A stretch of 50,048 nt of DNA, taken from the NCBI RefSeq assembly GCF_000733295.1, contig NZ_JPMI01000222.1, positions 1-50,048 on the forward strand, written 5' to 3'. Origin of the DNA: Archangium violaceum Cb vi76. GTDB lineage: Bacteria; Myxococcota; Myxococcia; Myxococcales; Myxococcaceae. Below are positions 7,609 to 17,271 of the stretch, one piece after another. The translations under genes were made by a program, and so were the position numbers. Positions within the stretch are counted from its first letter, which is position 1. Every line of letters starts with the position of its first letter. The notes beneath the pieces are model-generated. The model was not told where the DNA came from and searched no databases. It saw only the letters and a list, made by a program, of their open reading frames with translations.

Positions 7609-10600
7609 ATGAATCGTCTCATTCGCTGGTCCATCGACAACCGTCTGCTGGTGGTGGCGGCCTCCGTGTTGCTGCTCGTCCTGGGCATCGAGACTGCCCG
7701 GAGCATGCCCGTGGACGTCTTTCCGGATCTCACCGCTCCCACCGTCACGGTCCTCACCGAGGCGCACGGGCTCGCGCCCGAGGAGGTGGAGACGCTCATC
7801 ACGTTCCCCATCGAGACCACGGTGAATGGCGCCACGGGCGTGCGCCGGGTGCGCTCGGCCTCGGCGGTGGGCATCTCCATCGTCTGGGTGGAGTTCGACT
7901 GGGGCACCGACATCTACACCGCCCGGCAGGTGGTCAACGAGAAGCTCCAGCTCGTGGCCAGCCAGCTCCCGCCGGAGGTGCCGCCGCCCGCGTTGGCGCC
8001 CATCTCCTCGGTGATGGGGGAGATCCTCTTCCTGTCCGTCTCCTGGGACAAGGCCGCGCGGGCTCCGGACGCGGCGGGGCGGGAGGCGCAGATGATGGAA
8101 GCGCGCAGCGCGGCGGACTGGGTGCTGCGCAAGCGCTTGCTGTCAGTGGCGGGCATCTCCCAGGTGGTGCCCATTGGCGGGGCGGTGAAGCAGTACCAGG
8201 TGCTGCTCCGGCCCGAAGCCCTCCAGGCGCTCGACGTCGGCTTCGAGCAGGTGGTGCACGCGCTGCGGACGACGAACCGGAACACCTCCGGTGGTTTCTT
8301 CGTGGAGCGGGGGCAGGAGTACCTCCTACGGGCCGTGGGGCGGGCCCAGGGCGTGGAGGACGTGGCCAACACGGTGGTCGCCGTGCGCGCGGGCCAGCCC
8401 ATCCGCGTGGGGCAGGTGGCGGACGTACGGGTGGGGCCCAAAACCAAACGCGGGGAGGGAAGTGCCAACGCGGAGCCCGCCGTCATCCTCGCCGTGATGA
8501 AGCAGCCGGAGGCCAACACGCTGGAGCTCACCCGGCAGTTGGACGCGGTGCTGGACGACATCCAGCCCACCCTGCCCCGGGGACTGAGCATCAACCGCCA
8601 CATCTTCCGGCAGGCGGACTTCATCTCGGTGGCGGTGCGCAATGTGTCCGTGGCGCTCCGGGACGGCGCCATCCTCGTCGCCGTCATCCTGCTCGTGTTC
8701 CTGATGAACCTGCGGGCGACGTTCATCTCGCTCGTGGCCATCCCGTTGTCGCTGGTGGTGGCGGTGCTGGTTCTCAAGGCTCTTGGCGTCACCCTCAACA
8801 CCATGACCATCGGCGGGTTGACCATCGCCATCGGGGCGCTGGTGGATGACGCCATCATCGACGTGGAGAACGTCTTCCGGCGCTTGCGGGAGAACGCTCA
8901 CCTTCCCGAGCGTGAGCGCCGCTCCGCCTTCGAGGTCATCTACCGGGCGTCGGTGGAGGTGCGTGCCTCCATCGTCTTCGCCACGCTCATCATCATCCTC
9001 GTCTTCGTGCCGCTCTTCTTCCTTTCGGGGCTGGAGGGGCGGATGCTGGCCCCGCTGGGGCTGGCCTACATCGTGGCCATCGCCGCCTCGTTGGCGGTGG
9101 CCGTCACGGTGACCCCCGCGCTCTGCGCGTACCTGTTGCCGCGGGCCCGCTCCCTGGGGGCGGAGGAGGGGCCCGTGCTGCGCTGGCTGAAGGGGCGCTA
9201 CCAGCCCCTCCTCACGTGGGCACTGGGGCGTCCCCGGGCGATCCTGGGTGGGGCCGGCCTGGCCTTCCTCGCCACGCTCGCGCTCGTTCCCTTCCTCGGG
9301 CGCGCGTTCCTGCCTGAGTTCAACGAGGGGACGTTCACCGTGAATGTCGTCACGCTGCCGGGCACGTCGCTGGAAGAGTCGGACCGGCTCGGCCGTCGCG
9401 TCGAACAGGCGCTGCTGGCCCTTCCCGAGGTGGTGTCCACCTCACGCCGCACCGGGCGCGCGGAACTGGACGAGCATGCCCAGGACGTCAACGCCTCCGA
9501 GCTCGACGTGGGGGTGGACCTCTCCAAGGGCAAGCGCGACAAGGAGGAGTTGCTGGAGGCGATGCGACAGGCGCTCGCGCAGGTACCAGGAGCGGTGGTC
9601 ACCATCGGCCAGCCGCTCTCCCATCGAATCGATCACATGCTCTCGGGCTCGCGTGCGGCCATCGCGTTGAAGCTCTTCGGTGATGACCTGGACACGCTGC
9701 GCGGACTGGCCGGGCGCGTGAAGGCTGTAGCGGAGACGACTCGGGGCGCGGTGGACGTGTCCATCGAGCAGCAGGTGAACATCCCGGAGGTGGAGATTCG
9801 CATGGACCGTGACGCCGTGGCGCGCTACGGCCTCACCACGGGCGAGGTGGCCGAGGCGGTGGAGCGGGCCTTCTCCGGAGAGTCGGTGGGCACCCTGCTG
9901 GAGGGGCAGCGGGCGGTGGAGCTCGTCGTGCGCCTGGATGACGCCTCACGGGCGGACCTGGATGCCATTGCCTCCACGCCGCTCGACACTCCCGAGGGCC
10001 CGCGGATTCCCCTGAAGATGCTGGCGACCCTCACCCGCGAGTCCGGTCCCAACACCATCACCCGCGAGAACGTGCAGCGGAAGATGGTGGTCCAAGCCAA
10101 CGTGTCCGGGAGGGACTTGTCCTCGCTGGTGGACGAGCTCCGGGCCCGGGTCTCGCGCGAGGTTCAATTCCCCGAGGGGTACTACATCGTCTACGGCGGC
10201 CAGTTCGAGAGCGCCGAGCAGGCGGCCCGCACCATCACCCTGCTGGGTCTGGGCGTGGTGGTGGGCATCTTCCTGCTGCTGGTGGTGGCCTTCTCGTCCG
10301 TACGCAATGCGCTGCTCACCCTCATCAACCTGCCGCTGGCGCTCATGGGCGGAGTGGTGGCGGTGGTGCTCACGTCCGGCGTGGTGAGCGTGGCCTCGCT
10401 GGTGGGATTCATCACCTTGTTTGGGATTGCCACGCGCAACGGCATCCTCATGGTGAGCCATTTCGAGCATCTGATGACCGAGGAAGGGAAGAGCCTCCCG
10501 GAGGCCGTGGTGCAGGGCTCGCTGGAGCGGCTGGCGCCCATCCTGATGACGGCGCTGTGCGCGGGGCTCGCCCTGGTGCCGCTCGTCATCGCCGGGGGAG

Positions 10601-10746
10601 AGGCGGGCAATGAGATTCAGGCCCCCATGGGTGTGGTCATCCTGGGAGGGCTGCTCTCCTCCACCTTCCTCAACATGCTGGTGGTGCCGGTGCTCTTCCG
10701 GCTCTATGGCCAGCCGCCCAGGGCAGGTGCGGCCCTGGGCGAGTGA
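7609..10746 (+). CDS. CzcA/CusA-family heavy-metal RND efflux pump
   Basis: At 1045 residues this is the usual length for an HME-RND inner-membrane pump. It opens with MNRLIRWSIDNRLLVVAASV and has the family sequence SMPVDVFPDLTAPTVTVLTE. Two large periplasmic loops lie between twelve expected membrane helices. The proton-relay helix reads IGALVDDAIIDVENVFRRL near residue 410, with two Asp residues and a Glu in the canonical places. This motif differs from the classic copper/silver CusA and CzcA forms, so the exported metal cannot be fixed from it. It uses the proton gradient to expel metal from periplasm or cytoplasm. It is the last gene of the operon, and its stop is 2 bp from the stop of the convergent cytochrome gene. 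Confidence 0.93.
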   Translation: MNRLIRWSIDNRLLVVAASVLLLVLGIETARSMPVDVFPDLTAPTVTVLTEAHGLAPEEVETLITFPIETTVNGATGVRRVRSASAVGISIVWVEFDWGTDIYTARQVVNEKLQLVASQLPPEVPPPALAPISSVMGEILFLSVSWDKAARAPDAAGREAQMMEARSAADWVLRKRLLSVAGISQVVPIGGAVKQYQVLLRPEALQALDVGFEQVVHALRTTNRNTSGGFFVERGQEYLLRAVGRAQGVEDVANTVVAVRAGQPIRVGQVADVRVGPKTKRGEGSANAEPAVILAVMKQPEANTLELTRQLDAVLDDIQPTLPRGLSINRHIFRQADFISVAVRNVSVALRDGAILVAVILLVFLMNLRATFISLVAIPLSLVVAVLVLKALGVTLNTMTIGGLTIAIGALVDDAIIDVENVFRRLRENAHLPERERRSAFEVIYRASVEVRASIVFATLIIILVFVPLFFLSGLEGRMLAPLGLAYIVAIAASLAVAVTVTPALCAYLLPRARSLGAEEGPVLRWLKGRYQPLLTWALGRPRAILGGAGLAFLATLALVPFLGRAFLPEFNEGTFTVNVVTLPGTSLEESDRLGRRVEQALLALPEVVSTSRRTGRAELDEHAQDVNASELDVGVDLSKGKRDKEELLEAMRQALAQVPGAVVTIGQPLSHRIDHMLSGSRAAIALKLFGDDLDTLRGLAGRVKAVAETTRGAVDVSIEQQVNIPEVEIRMDRDAVARYGLTTGEVAEAVERAFSGESVGTLLEGQRAVELVVRLDDASRADLDAIASTPLDTPEGPRIPLKMLATLTRESGPNTITRENVQRKMVVQANVSGRDLSSLVDELRARVSREVQFPEGYYIVYGGQFESAEQAARTITLLGLGVVVGIFLLLVVAFSSVRNALLTLINLPLALMGGVVAVVLTSGVVSVASLVGFITLFGIATRNGILMVSHFEHLMTEEGKSLPEAVVQGSLERLAPILMTALCAGLALVPLVIAGGEAGNEIQAPMGVVILGGLLSSTFLNMLVVPVLFRLYGQPPRAGAALGE

Positions 10747-10748
10747 TG

Positions 10749-11753
10749 TCAGGGCGTGATGCCGGTGATGGGCGTCACGATGCACCCCGGAGCCTGGGGG
10801 TTCTCGCAGCACCGGGCGAGCGCATCGATGCTGCCGCGGTAGGTGGCCTCCCACTGCTCCTTCGACATGGAGAGGCCCGGCGGCATCCAATGCGAGTTCG
10901 GGTACACCCGCGCCCAGCTGTCCAGGTACTTGCCGAGGTCCTCGGAGTAGATGCCCACGGTCTCGTACATGGCCGTCTTGCAGGTGTGCTGCGAGCCGAT
11001 GCGGTGGCACCCCGTGCACGTGTTTCCCCGCGTGGAGAGCGCGACCGGCTTGGGCCACTTCTTGAAGTCCTCGCCAATGTCGTTGGCGTACAGGCCGAGC
11101 GGGTCCCTCGGCATCTGTCCCGTCTGGCCGATGAGCGGGCTGTACATGAACGGATCGCTGTCGTGGCACGAGCCGCACTGGCCGGAGGCCGTCTTGGCGG
11201 GCGTGTTCCAGAAGTCCTTCGCGGCTGGCTTTCCGGCGGGGGGCGTCACCTCCTCGGGGGGAGGCACGCGGCGCCCGTCCAGCCCCTTGTCGGCCGACAG
11301 CGGATTGGGCGCCAGCGCCTGGAACCAGCAGGTGCTGCCCGTCTCCACGTTGTGCGAGATGAGATCGATCTCGTCGTAGAGGTAGGTGTTCGCCGGGCGG
11401 ATCTTCTTCTGGCGGCAGTAGGCGCTGATCTGCACCTTGCCGTCGTCGCGCAGCACCAGGGCGCGCGATTCGGGGATGCACTGCCCGTCGGTGTTCTCGC
11501 CCTCACCCGGGGGCAGGAGCGAGGGCCGGTCACACGTCATCTGCGGCACGTAGGTGGCGGGGACCTTGCCATTGACGGTGATGGGGACGCGCGTGCCCTT
11601 GGTGCAGTCGAACGCGGGAATGGGGCCGATCTTCTCGGCGCACTCGCGGGCATAGGGCAGCAGCTCTTGTTGCGCCCGGGCCCCCGGTGCGAGCAGCACC
11701 AGCAGCCAACAGGCACCAAGGCGGAGGGACGATATCGGTGTGGACCAGCGCAT
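10749..11753 (-). CDS. Dihaem c-type cytochrome, electron acceptor of the molybdenum hydroxylase
   Basis: This 334-residue exported protein has a signal peptide ending at ARAQ (residues 25-28) and two haem c attachment motifs, CGSCH at 193-197 and CTGCH at 246-250. Several further Cys residues lie in the N-terminal half. It is the third gene of an operon behind the Mo-binding and 2Fe-2S subunits, starting 32 bp after the latter. Periplasmic isoquinoline-oxidoreductase/aldehyde-dehydrogenase-type enzymes often pass electrons to such a cytochrome, so that role is inferred from context. The start at 11753 is chosen because it gives the signal peptide; GGGAGG lies 12 nt upstream. Confidence 0.85.
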   Translation of the reverse strand: MRWSTPISSLRLGACWLLVLLAPGARAQQELLPYARECAEKIGPIPAFDCTKGTRVPITVNGKVPATYVPQMTCDRPSLLPPGEGENTDGQCIPESRALVLRDDGKVQISAYCRQKKIRPANTYLYDEIDLISHNVETGSTCWFQALAPNPLSADKGLDGRRVPPPEEVTPPAGKPAAKDFWNTPAKTASGQCGSCHDSDPFMYSPLIGQTGQMPRDPLGLYANDIGEDFKKWPKPVALSTRGNTCTGCHRIGSQHTCKTAMYETVGIYSEDLGKYLDSWARVYPNSHWMPPGLSMSKEQWEATYRGSIDALARCCENPQAPGCIVTPITGITP

Positions 11754-11785
11754 GGGGAAACGGGCGCCTCCCTGGCGTCGAGTGC

Positions 11786-12316
11786 TCACCGCGCGATCAA
11801 CCCGGGCGTGCCCAGGATGACCTTGCGGATGGCGGCGTAGTAACGGGCGTAACCGGTGCAGCGGCAGATGTGGCTTCCACAGGCGTCCTGGATGGCCGCG
11901 TCCAACCGGGCCTCGGGGATGGGCTCCTTGCGCAGCCGCTCCATCAACATGTGCGTGGCCATCAGGAAGCCCGGGGTGCAGTAGCCACACTGGAAGGCGA
12001 ACTCCTCCAGGAAGGCCTGCTGGAGCGGGCTGGGGCCCGAGGGCCCGGCGAGTCCCTCCACGGTGGTGATGGACTGGCCGTTGAGCTCGCTCACGGGCGT
12101 GGAGCACGCGAGCGTGGGCACCGGATGGGCCTGGGGCACGCGGCACGCGGCCACCGTGCAGGCGCGGCACACGCCGATGCCACAGCTGAACTTGGTGCCC
12201 GTCAGCCCCACCTCCTCGTGCAGGAAGTCCACCAGGGGCAGCGAGGCCGGCACCTTGTGGACGTACGTCTTGCCGTTGACGGTGAGGTTCACATTGATGA
12301 TGGGGGTGGAGCTCAT
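11786..12316 (-). CDS. 2Fe-2S subunit of a xanthine-dehydrogenase-family hydroxylase (IorA-like)
   Basis: At 176 residues it carries both iron-sulfur clusters of the family's small subunit. A plant-ferredoxin-type site has C45, C50, C53 and C71. A C-terminal site has C110/C113 (QCGYCTPGF) and C150/C152 (ICRCTGY). It carries electrons from the molybdenum centre onward. Its ATG overlaps the stop of the Mo-subunit gene by 4 bp, so the two are translationally coupled. There is no signal peptide, as expected if it is co-exported with the Tat-targeted large subunit. Confidence 0.95.
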   Translation of the reverse strand: MSSTPIINVNLTVNGKTYVHKVPASLPLVDFLHEEVGLTGTKFSCGIGVCRACTVAACRVPQAHPVPTLACSTPVSELNGQSITTVEGLAGPSGPSPLQQAFLEEFAFQCGYCTPGFLMATHMLMERLRKEPIPEARLDAAIQDACGSHICRCTGYARYYAAIRKVILGTPGLIAR

Positions 12317-15195
12317 GAGCGGAGGGACTCCAGGATCCGGGCCGGGGTGATGGGCAGCGAGCGGAAGCGGCGTTGGGTGGCGTCGGTGACGGCGTTGGCG
12401 ATGGCGGGGGGAATCGGGCAGAGCACCGCCTCGGCGATGCCCTTGGGGTGATCATCCGGCGGCGGCAGGGGCGGCAACACGTGCAGCTTCATGCGCCCCA
12501 GCGGCAGGTCCTTCGCCAGCGCCACCTGGTAGCGGTTGAGGTTCCAGTTGCCCTCGCCCGCGCCTCCCACGCCCAGGGGCAGCTGCTCGAGCAGCGCGTA
12601 GCCGATGCCCATGGCCACCGCGCCCTCGGATTGACCGACGACCAGCTCGGGTTGGATGAGGCGTCCCGCGTCGAGGAAGGTGTGCACCTCGACGACCTGG
12701 ACGCGGCCCGTGGAGGGGTCCACCTCGACGGCCACCAGGGCGCCCGAGGGCGAGTAGAGGCTGCGGCCGTAGGCGCCGCTGGCGGCGGTGGGCGCGACGA
12801 CGTTCTTGCGCTCGTGCCACCGCCAGCTCGTGGCACTGGCCGGCCGCGTGCACAGCCCGTCGATGGGCCAGGTCCACGTGGAGCCTTCCAGCGTGAAGTC
12901 CGCCTGCACCCAGCGTGCCTGATAGAGGGCGTGCACCATGGCGCCCGCGACTCCCTTGTCGGCGTGGAGCCGGGCGGCGATGGCGGGCAGTGCCAGCTTC
13001 GGGAGCCCCGGGGCCACCAGGAAGCCGTCCTCCCAGCGCGTCTCCTCCGCCTTGAGCGGGTTGGAAGGCGCCAGGCCCCAGAGCTTCCGGGCGGCGGGGA
13101 ACAGGCCCGTGGTGAACAGCACGCGGCTGGCCTGCTCGAGCGCGTGGACCTGTTGGAAGGCGGTGATGCATGCGCTGGAAGACATGGAGTAGCTCTTCGT
13201 GTAGCGCGGGTTGTCCCAGGGGTTGCTGTCGCTCTTCTGGGTGCTGTCGCTCTCCTTCAAGTGGGGCCGCTCGTTGCGCCGCTCCAATTGCGAGGTGTTG
13301 GCGCGCTGGACGGCCGCCTCCTTCTTCGGCAGCGCGGCCTTGGCGGTACTGGAGGAGGTGGTGGGCTGCTGCGCGGCGTTGACGAAGCCGAGCGGATCGA
13401 AGAACTCCACCTGGCCCATGTTCGCGCTCGCCGCGTTGGCCCCGAGGTAGCGCGCGGTGCTGAGGGCCAGCGCCGTGGCCGAGCCATTGCCCATGTCCAC
13501 GCAGTTGGTGGTCAGACGCAGGGTGCCCTGGGCATCGATCTCGACCGCGGCCATGACCCCGTCCGCGCCCGTGCCATAGGCCTGATTGGCCAGCGCGAAG
13601 CCGACGCCGTAGAGCTGTCCCTTCGCCTTGCGCTTCGCCTTCTCGTCCTGGCGCCCGGTCCACAGCTCGTGCTTGCGCGCCAGCTGGCAGATCTCCGCCA
13701 GCCGCATGGGCTCCTGGAGCGGCGCGCCCGTCACGGTGAAGTCGCCCTGGGTCAGCGCGTTCTGTTCGCGCAGCTCGATGGGATCGCGGCCCAGGGCGCT
13801 GGCGATCTCGTCCATCATGGACTCGACGGCGAAGAAGGCCTGCGGTCCCCCGAAGCCACGCATGGAGCCCGCCACCACGCCGACGGAGGGTTGGGCGAGC
13901 GCGTCGATGGACACGCGCGGCACCTTGTAGCCTCCGCCCCCGCAATAGCCCGCGAGCTGGGCCACCCACTGGCTGTAGTTGTTCTGCCCGCCGGCCAGCA
14001 GCGACAGCTGGCTGGAGATGGCCTGGAGCCGCCCCTGACCATCCACGGCGAAGGCCTGGGTCATCTTCGCTCCGAGCTGCTTGATGCCGCCCTGGAACTG
14101 CTCGAAGCGGTCATAGGCGATGCGCACCGGGCCGTCGGCGTACGTGGCCGCCAGGAGCATCATGAGCGGGAAGAGCGACACGTCCCGTCCGCCGAAACCA
14201 CCGCCCGGGTAGCAGGAGTTGAGCACCACGCTCCGCACGTCGAGCGGGCTGTTGGGTGTCTGCGTCTTGAAGAGGCTGAAGGCGTCCGAGAGATCGCCAT
14301 TGGTGCTCTGGGTGCCCAGCACCAGGTTCATGCGCTTGTTGGCGCGGTCGAGCCAGGCCAGGCCCGCCTCGGGCTCCATGAACATCGGATCGATGACCTG
14401 GGTCTCGTACGAGCCCTCGAACAGCCTCCACCCGGAGGACTCCATTTCCTTCTGGATGAGCGCGCGGGTCTTCGCGGCCTCGGCGTCCACCGGGTTGACG
14501 GAGGGGGTGTAGGGATTGCTGTAGCCGTCCTTTACCTGGGAGAACTGCACGCCCTGCGCGTTGTTGTAGAACGTGAGGAAGGTGGGAGGGCTGTAGGGCG
14601 CGGGTGGAGGAGCGCCCGAGGGCGGGATGCGAGGGCCGTACTGGAGCACCTGCGGGTTGAAGCGCAGCAGGCGCGAGGCCTCGCGGTAGGTGTAGTAGTC
14701 CGCGATGATGAGCAGGGCCACCGGCTGGCCGAGGTAGGCGGGCACCTGATTCAAGGCGGCCAGGAAGACCTTCTGCCGCCCGTCGGGAGGCGTGGTGCTC
14801 GAGGGCATCTGCAGGCCATCGCGGGCCAGGTCCACCGACGTGACGGTGCGCATGGGCCGCAGCTCGGGCGGCAGCATGGACAGGTCGACGGCGGTGAGGG
14901 TCCGGTCCGCGGAGGTCGCCCGCAGGACCATGACGTGGCGCTCGGTGGTGGGCCACCCCTTCATGTCCCAGGCACGGAAGTCCCGCGCGTAGATCTTCTG
15001 CCCGGTGACCTTGGGGAGCCCCTCGATGCGGTAGCGCGCCTTGCCCGGTGGGCCCATCCAGCCCTTCCCGTCCGCCGAGGCCGTCGTCTTGCGTTGGGCC
15101 ATCGACGGCAGGGAATTGAAGATGACGGTGAGCCCTCCCGCCACGGCGGTCGACTTGAGGAATTGCCTGCGAGTGAAAACGAAGTGCTCGGTCAC
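12313..15195 (-). CDS. Tat-exported molybdopterin-binding subunit, xanthine dehydrogenase family (IorB-like)
   Basis: This is a 960-residue Mo-cofactor subunit. A twin-arginine signal (TRRQFLKSTAVAGG) opens the protein and puts the complex in the periplasm. The GTG at 15195 is preferred because GAGAGGA lies 6 nt upstream; an ATG at 15225 is also in frame. Later landmarks include CYPGGGFGGRD and SMRGFGGPQAF (cofactor-binding loops) and, near the C-terminus, KGIAEAVLCPIPPAIANAV, where the Glu matches the catalytic Glu of the family. A Ser/Lys/Glu-rich insertion is encoded near 13200-13375. The substrate, an aldehyde or N-heterocycle, cannot be told. It is the first gene of the three-gene operon. 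Confidence 0.93.
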   Translation of the reverse strand: MTEHFVFTRRQFLKSTAVAGGLTVIFNSLPSMAQRKTTASADGKGWMGPPGKARYRIEGLPKVTGQKIYARDFRAWDMKGWPTTERHVMVLRATSADRTLTAVDLSMLPPELRPMRTVTSVDLARDGLQMPSSTTPPDGRQKVFLAALNQVPAYLGQPVALLIIADYYTYREASRLLRFNPQVLQYGPRIPPSGAPPPAPYSPPTFLTFYNNAQGVQFSQVKDGYSNPYTPSVNPVDAEAAKTRALIQKEMESSGWRLFEGSYETQVIDPMFMEPEAGLAWLDRANKRMNLVLGTQSTNGDLSDAFSLFKTQTPNSPLDVRSVVLNSCYPGGGFGGRDVSLFPLMMLLAATYADGPVRIAYDRFEQFQGGIKQLGAKMTQAFAVDGQGRLQAISSQLSLLAGGQNNYSQWVAQLAGYCGGGGYKVPRVSIDALAQPSVGVVAGSMRGFGGPQAFFAVESMMDEIASALGRDPIELREQNALTQGDFTVTGAPLQEPMRLAEICQLARKHELWTGRQDEKAKRKAKGQLYGVGFALANQAYGTGADGVMAAVEIDAQGTLRLTTNCVDMGNGSATALALSTARYLGANAASANMGQVEFFDPLGFVNAAQQPTTSSSTAKAALPKKEAAVQRANTSQLERRNERPHLKESDSTQKSDSNPWDNPRYTKSYSMSSSACITAFQQVHALEQASRVLFTTGLFPAARKLWGLAPSNPLKAEETRWEDGFLVAPGLPKLALPAIAARLHADKGVAGAMVHALYQARWVQADFTLEGSTWTWPIDGLCTRPASATSWRWHERKNVVAPTAASGAYGRSLYSPSGALVAVEVDPSTGRVQVVEVHTFLDAGRLIQPELVVGQSEGAVAMGIGYALLEQLPLGVGGAGEGNWNLNRYQVALAKDLPLGRMKLHVLPPLPPPDDHPKGIAEAVLCPIPPAIANAVTDATQRRFRSLPITPARILESLRS

Positions 15196-15293
15196 GGGGT
15201 GTCCTCTCCCCTCGGAGCCCATCACTCCGAGAGAAGAAGATCAAGCCCTCACGTGAAGACAGACAACGCTGGCCGTGGACGTGCCGCGACCGC

Positions 15294-16673
15294 TCAGCAC
15301 TCGATGATGTTCACCGCGAGGCCGCCGCGCGCGGTCTCCTTGTACTTGGTCATCATGTCCGCGCCCGTCTGGCGCATCGTCGCGATGACCTTGTCGAGCG
15401 ACACCTTGTGCTTGCCATCACCCTGCAGCGCGAGCCGCGCGGCGTTGATGGCCTTGATGGAGCCCATGGCGTTGCGCTCGATGCAGGGCACCTGGACGAG
15501 CCCGCCGATCGGATCGCACGTGAGGCCCAGGTTGTGCTCCATGCCGATCTCCGCCGCGTTCTCCACCTGCTCCGGCGTGCCGCCCATCACCTCGGTGAGG
15601 GCCGCGGCCGCCATGGAGCAGGCCACGCCCACTTCACCCTGGCAGCCCACCTCGGCGCCGGAGATGGAGGCGTTGAGCTTGTAGAGCATGCCGATGGCCC
15701 CGGCGGTGAGCAGGTAGCGGACGGCGCCCTCGTCATCCGCGCCTGGCACGAAGCGCCGGTAGTAGTGCAGCACCGCGGGGATGATGCCGGCCGCGCCATT
15801 GGTGGGCGCCGTCACCACGCGCCCCTGCGCCGCGTTCTCCTCGTTCACCGCCAGCGCGTAGAGGTTCACCCAGTCCATGGCCAGCAGCGGATCCGCGTTG
15901 CCGCGCATGTCGCCCTTGAGCTTGCGGTAGATGCCCGCCGCGCGCCGCTTCACCTTCAGCCCGCCCGGGAGGATGCCCTCGCGCTCGCAGCCACGCTTCA
16001 CGCACGCCTGCATGACCTCCCAGATGCGCAGCAGCCCCGCCCGCACCTGGGCCTCCGGCCGCAGCGCCTTCTCGTTCTCCATCATCAGCGTGCTGATGCT
16101 CAGCCCGTGCTGGTGGCAGAGCGCGAGCAGCTCCGCGCCCGTCTTGAAGGGGTAGGGGATGCGCGAGTCCTTCACGCCCACGGCGTGCGCCGAGCTGCCA
16201 TCGTCGTTGATGACGAAGCCGCCGCCCACCGAGTAGTAGACGCGGCTGAAGGGCTCGCTCCTCCCGGAGAGCACCGCGGTGAAGCGCATGCCGTTCGGGT
16301 GGCGCGGCAGCGACTGCCGCTTGTGGAAGACGATGTCCTCGGAGGGACGGAACTTCACCGTGTGCTGGCCGAGCAGCTTCAGCTTCGCCGTCTCGGTGAT
16401 GCCCGAGATGCGCGCGGGCACGGCGTCACAGTCCACCTCCTCGGGACGTTCGCCCTCCAGCCCGAGCAGCACGGCGATGTCGCTGCCGTGTCCCTTACCG
16501 GTGTGCCCGAGCGAGCCGAACAGCTCCGCCTTCACGGACTCGACGTCGCCGAGCCCTCCCGCTTCCTTCGCGAGACTCTCCACGAACTGCCGCGCCGCAC
16601 GCATCGGCCCCACGGTATGCGAGCTCGAGGGCCCGATGCCGATGGTGAACATATCGAAGACACTGAGTGACAC
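15294..16673 (-). CDS. sdaA: L-serine ammonia-lyase (iron-sulfur type, single chain)
   Basis: This 459-residue enzyme turns L-serine into pyruvate and ammonia. It opens with [20 protein letters not shown], the hallmark of the beta domain. The alpha domain carries the 4Fe-4S ligands around [17 protein letters not shown] and [16 protein letters not shown]. The chain ends in NIIEC, whose terminal Cys sits in the active site of bacterial L-serine dehydratases as a free-iron ligand. The start is GTG at 16673, with GGGAGG 6 nt before it. It is transcribed alone, with about 100 bp to the next operon. Confidence 0.97.
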   Translation of the reverse strand: MSLSVFDMFTIGIGPSSSHTVGPMRAARQFVESLAKEAGGLGDVESVKAELFGSLGHTGKGHGSDIAVLLGLEGERPEEVDCDAVPARISGITETAKLKLLGQHTVKFRPSEDIVFHKRQSLPRHPNGMRFTAVLSGRSEPFSRVYYSVGGGFVINDDGSSAHAVGVKDSRIPYPFKTGAELLALCHQHGLSISTLMMENEKALRPEAQVRAGLLRIWEVMQACVKRGCEREGILPGGLKVKRRAAGIYRKLKGDMRGNADPLLAMDWVNLYALAVNEENAAQGRVVTAPTNGAAGIIPAVLHYYRRFVPGADDEGAVRYLLTAGAIGMLYKLNASISGAEVGCQGEVGVACSMAAAALTEVMGGTPEQVENAAEIGMEHNLGLTCDPIGGLVQVPCIERNAMGSIKAINAARLALQGDGKHKVSLDKVIATMRQTGADMMTKYKETARGGLAVNIIEC

Positions 16674-16817
16674 GAACCGCCTCCCGCCCGAGGGCAGGCG
16701 AACCTATACCGCAAGCGGGTGCCACTTGCCGCGCGGGCCCCTCGTGCGAAGGGCGTCCTCCCGGCCATGACCTGGATGTGTCCGGCGGAATGCATCATCG
16801 AGCACACTTCCACCCTC

Positions 16818-16853
16818 GATGACGCAAGGCGTCCCGATGACGCAAGGCGTTGC
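16818..16853. repeat. Two 18-bp tandem direct repeats
   Basis: Two adjoining copies of GATGACGCAAGGCGT plus three further bases lie between the serine dehydratase start and the small membrane-protein stop. They differ only in the last three bases. They may be replication slippage or a doubled binding site. The rest of the gap from 16674 to 16871 shows nothing recognisable. Confidence 0.7.
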
Positions 16854-16871
16854 CGCTGGAGCCCCAACGAC

Positions 16872-17177
16872 TCAGTGGCCCGAGGCGGCCGAGGCGGCGA
16901 ACTCCTCCGGCATGACGGGCGCGCGGAAGGGCAGCCGCCAGCGCTCGCGGTCGCCCGGTTGGCTGGCCTTCACCCGGGCGAACCCCTTCAGGCCGAGGCC
17001 GAGCAGCGACACCATGCCCAGGGCGATGGCACCCGAGGTGGCGGTGCGCAGCGTCCGGGGCCAGAGGGCACGCAGGCCGAAGAGGCCCACGGGAATGACG
17101 TAGACGGGAATGGCGACCAGGCCCGCGAGCGCGACCCAGCGCCGCTTGTCGGCTTCGGACAGAGCGGAGAGATCCAT
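16872..17177 (-). CDS. Small membrane protein of unknown function
   Basis: This is a 101-residue protein. The start at 17177 gives a short polar N-terminus followed by two hydrophobic helices (WVALAGLVAIPVYVIPVGLF and TSGAIALGMVSLLGLGL) and a soluble C-terminal tail of about 30 residues containing RERWRLPFRAPVMPEEF. It resembles no family I can name. It lies 94 bp behind the membrane-anchored protein encoded upstream on the same strand and could share its transcript. The start is chosen on protein architecture; only a weak AGGG precedes it. Confidence 0.6.
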   Translation of the reverse strand: MDLSALSEADKRRWVALAGLVAIPVYVIPVGLFGLRALWPRTLRTATSGAIALGMVSLLGLGLKGFARVKASQPGDRERWRLPFRAPVMPEEFAASAASGH

Positions 17178-17271
17178 GGCTGCCCTACAGGGTGAGGGCG
17201 CGCATGGCGGGCGGGAAGGGGTCCCCGCGTGCTGGTTGCATGGAGACCGACAGTACGGACGGGCCCGCCGC

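Noticed and set aside
12373-15684. 1103-codon open frame on the plus strand
   Set aside because: It runs antisense through the molybdenum-subunit gene and part of the serine dehydratase gene, both supported by clear motifs.
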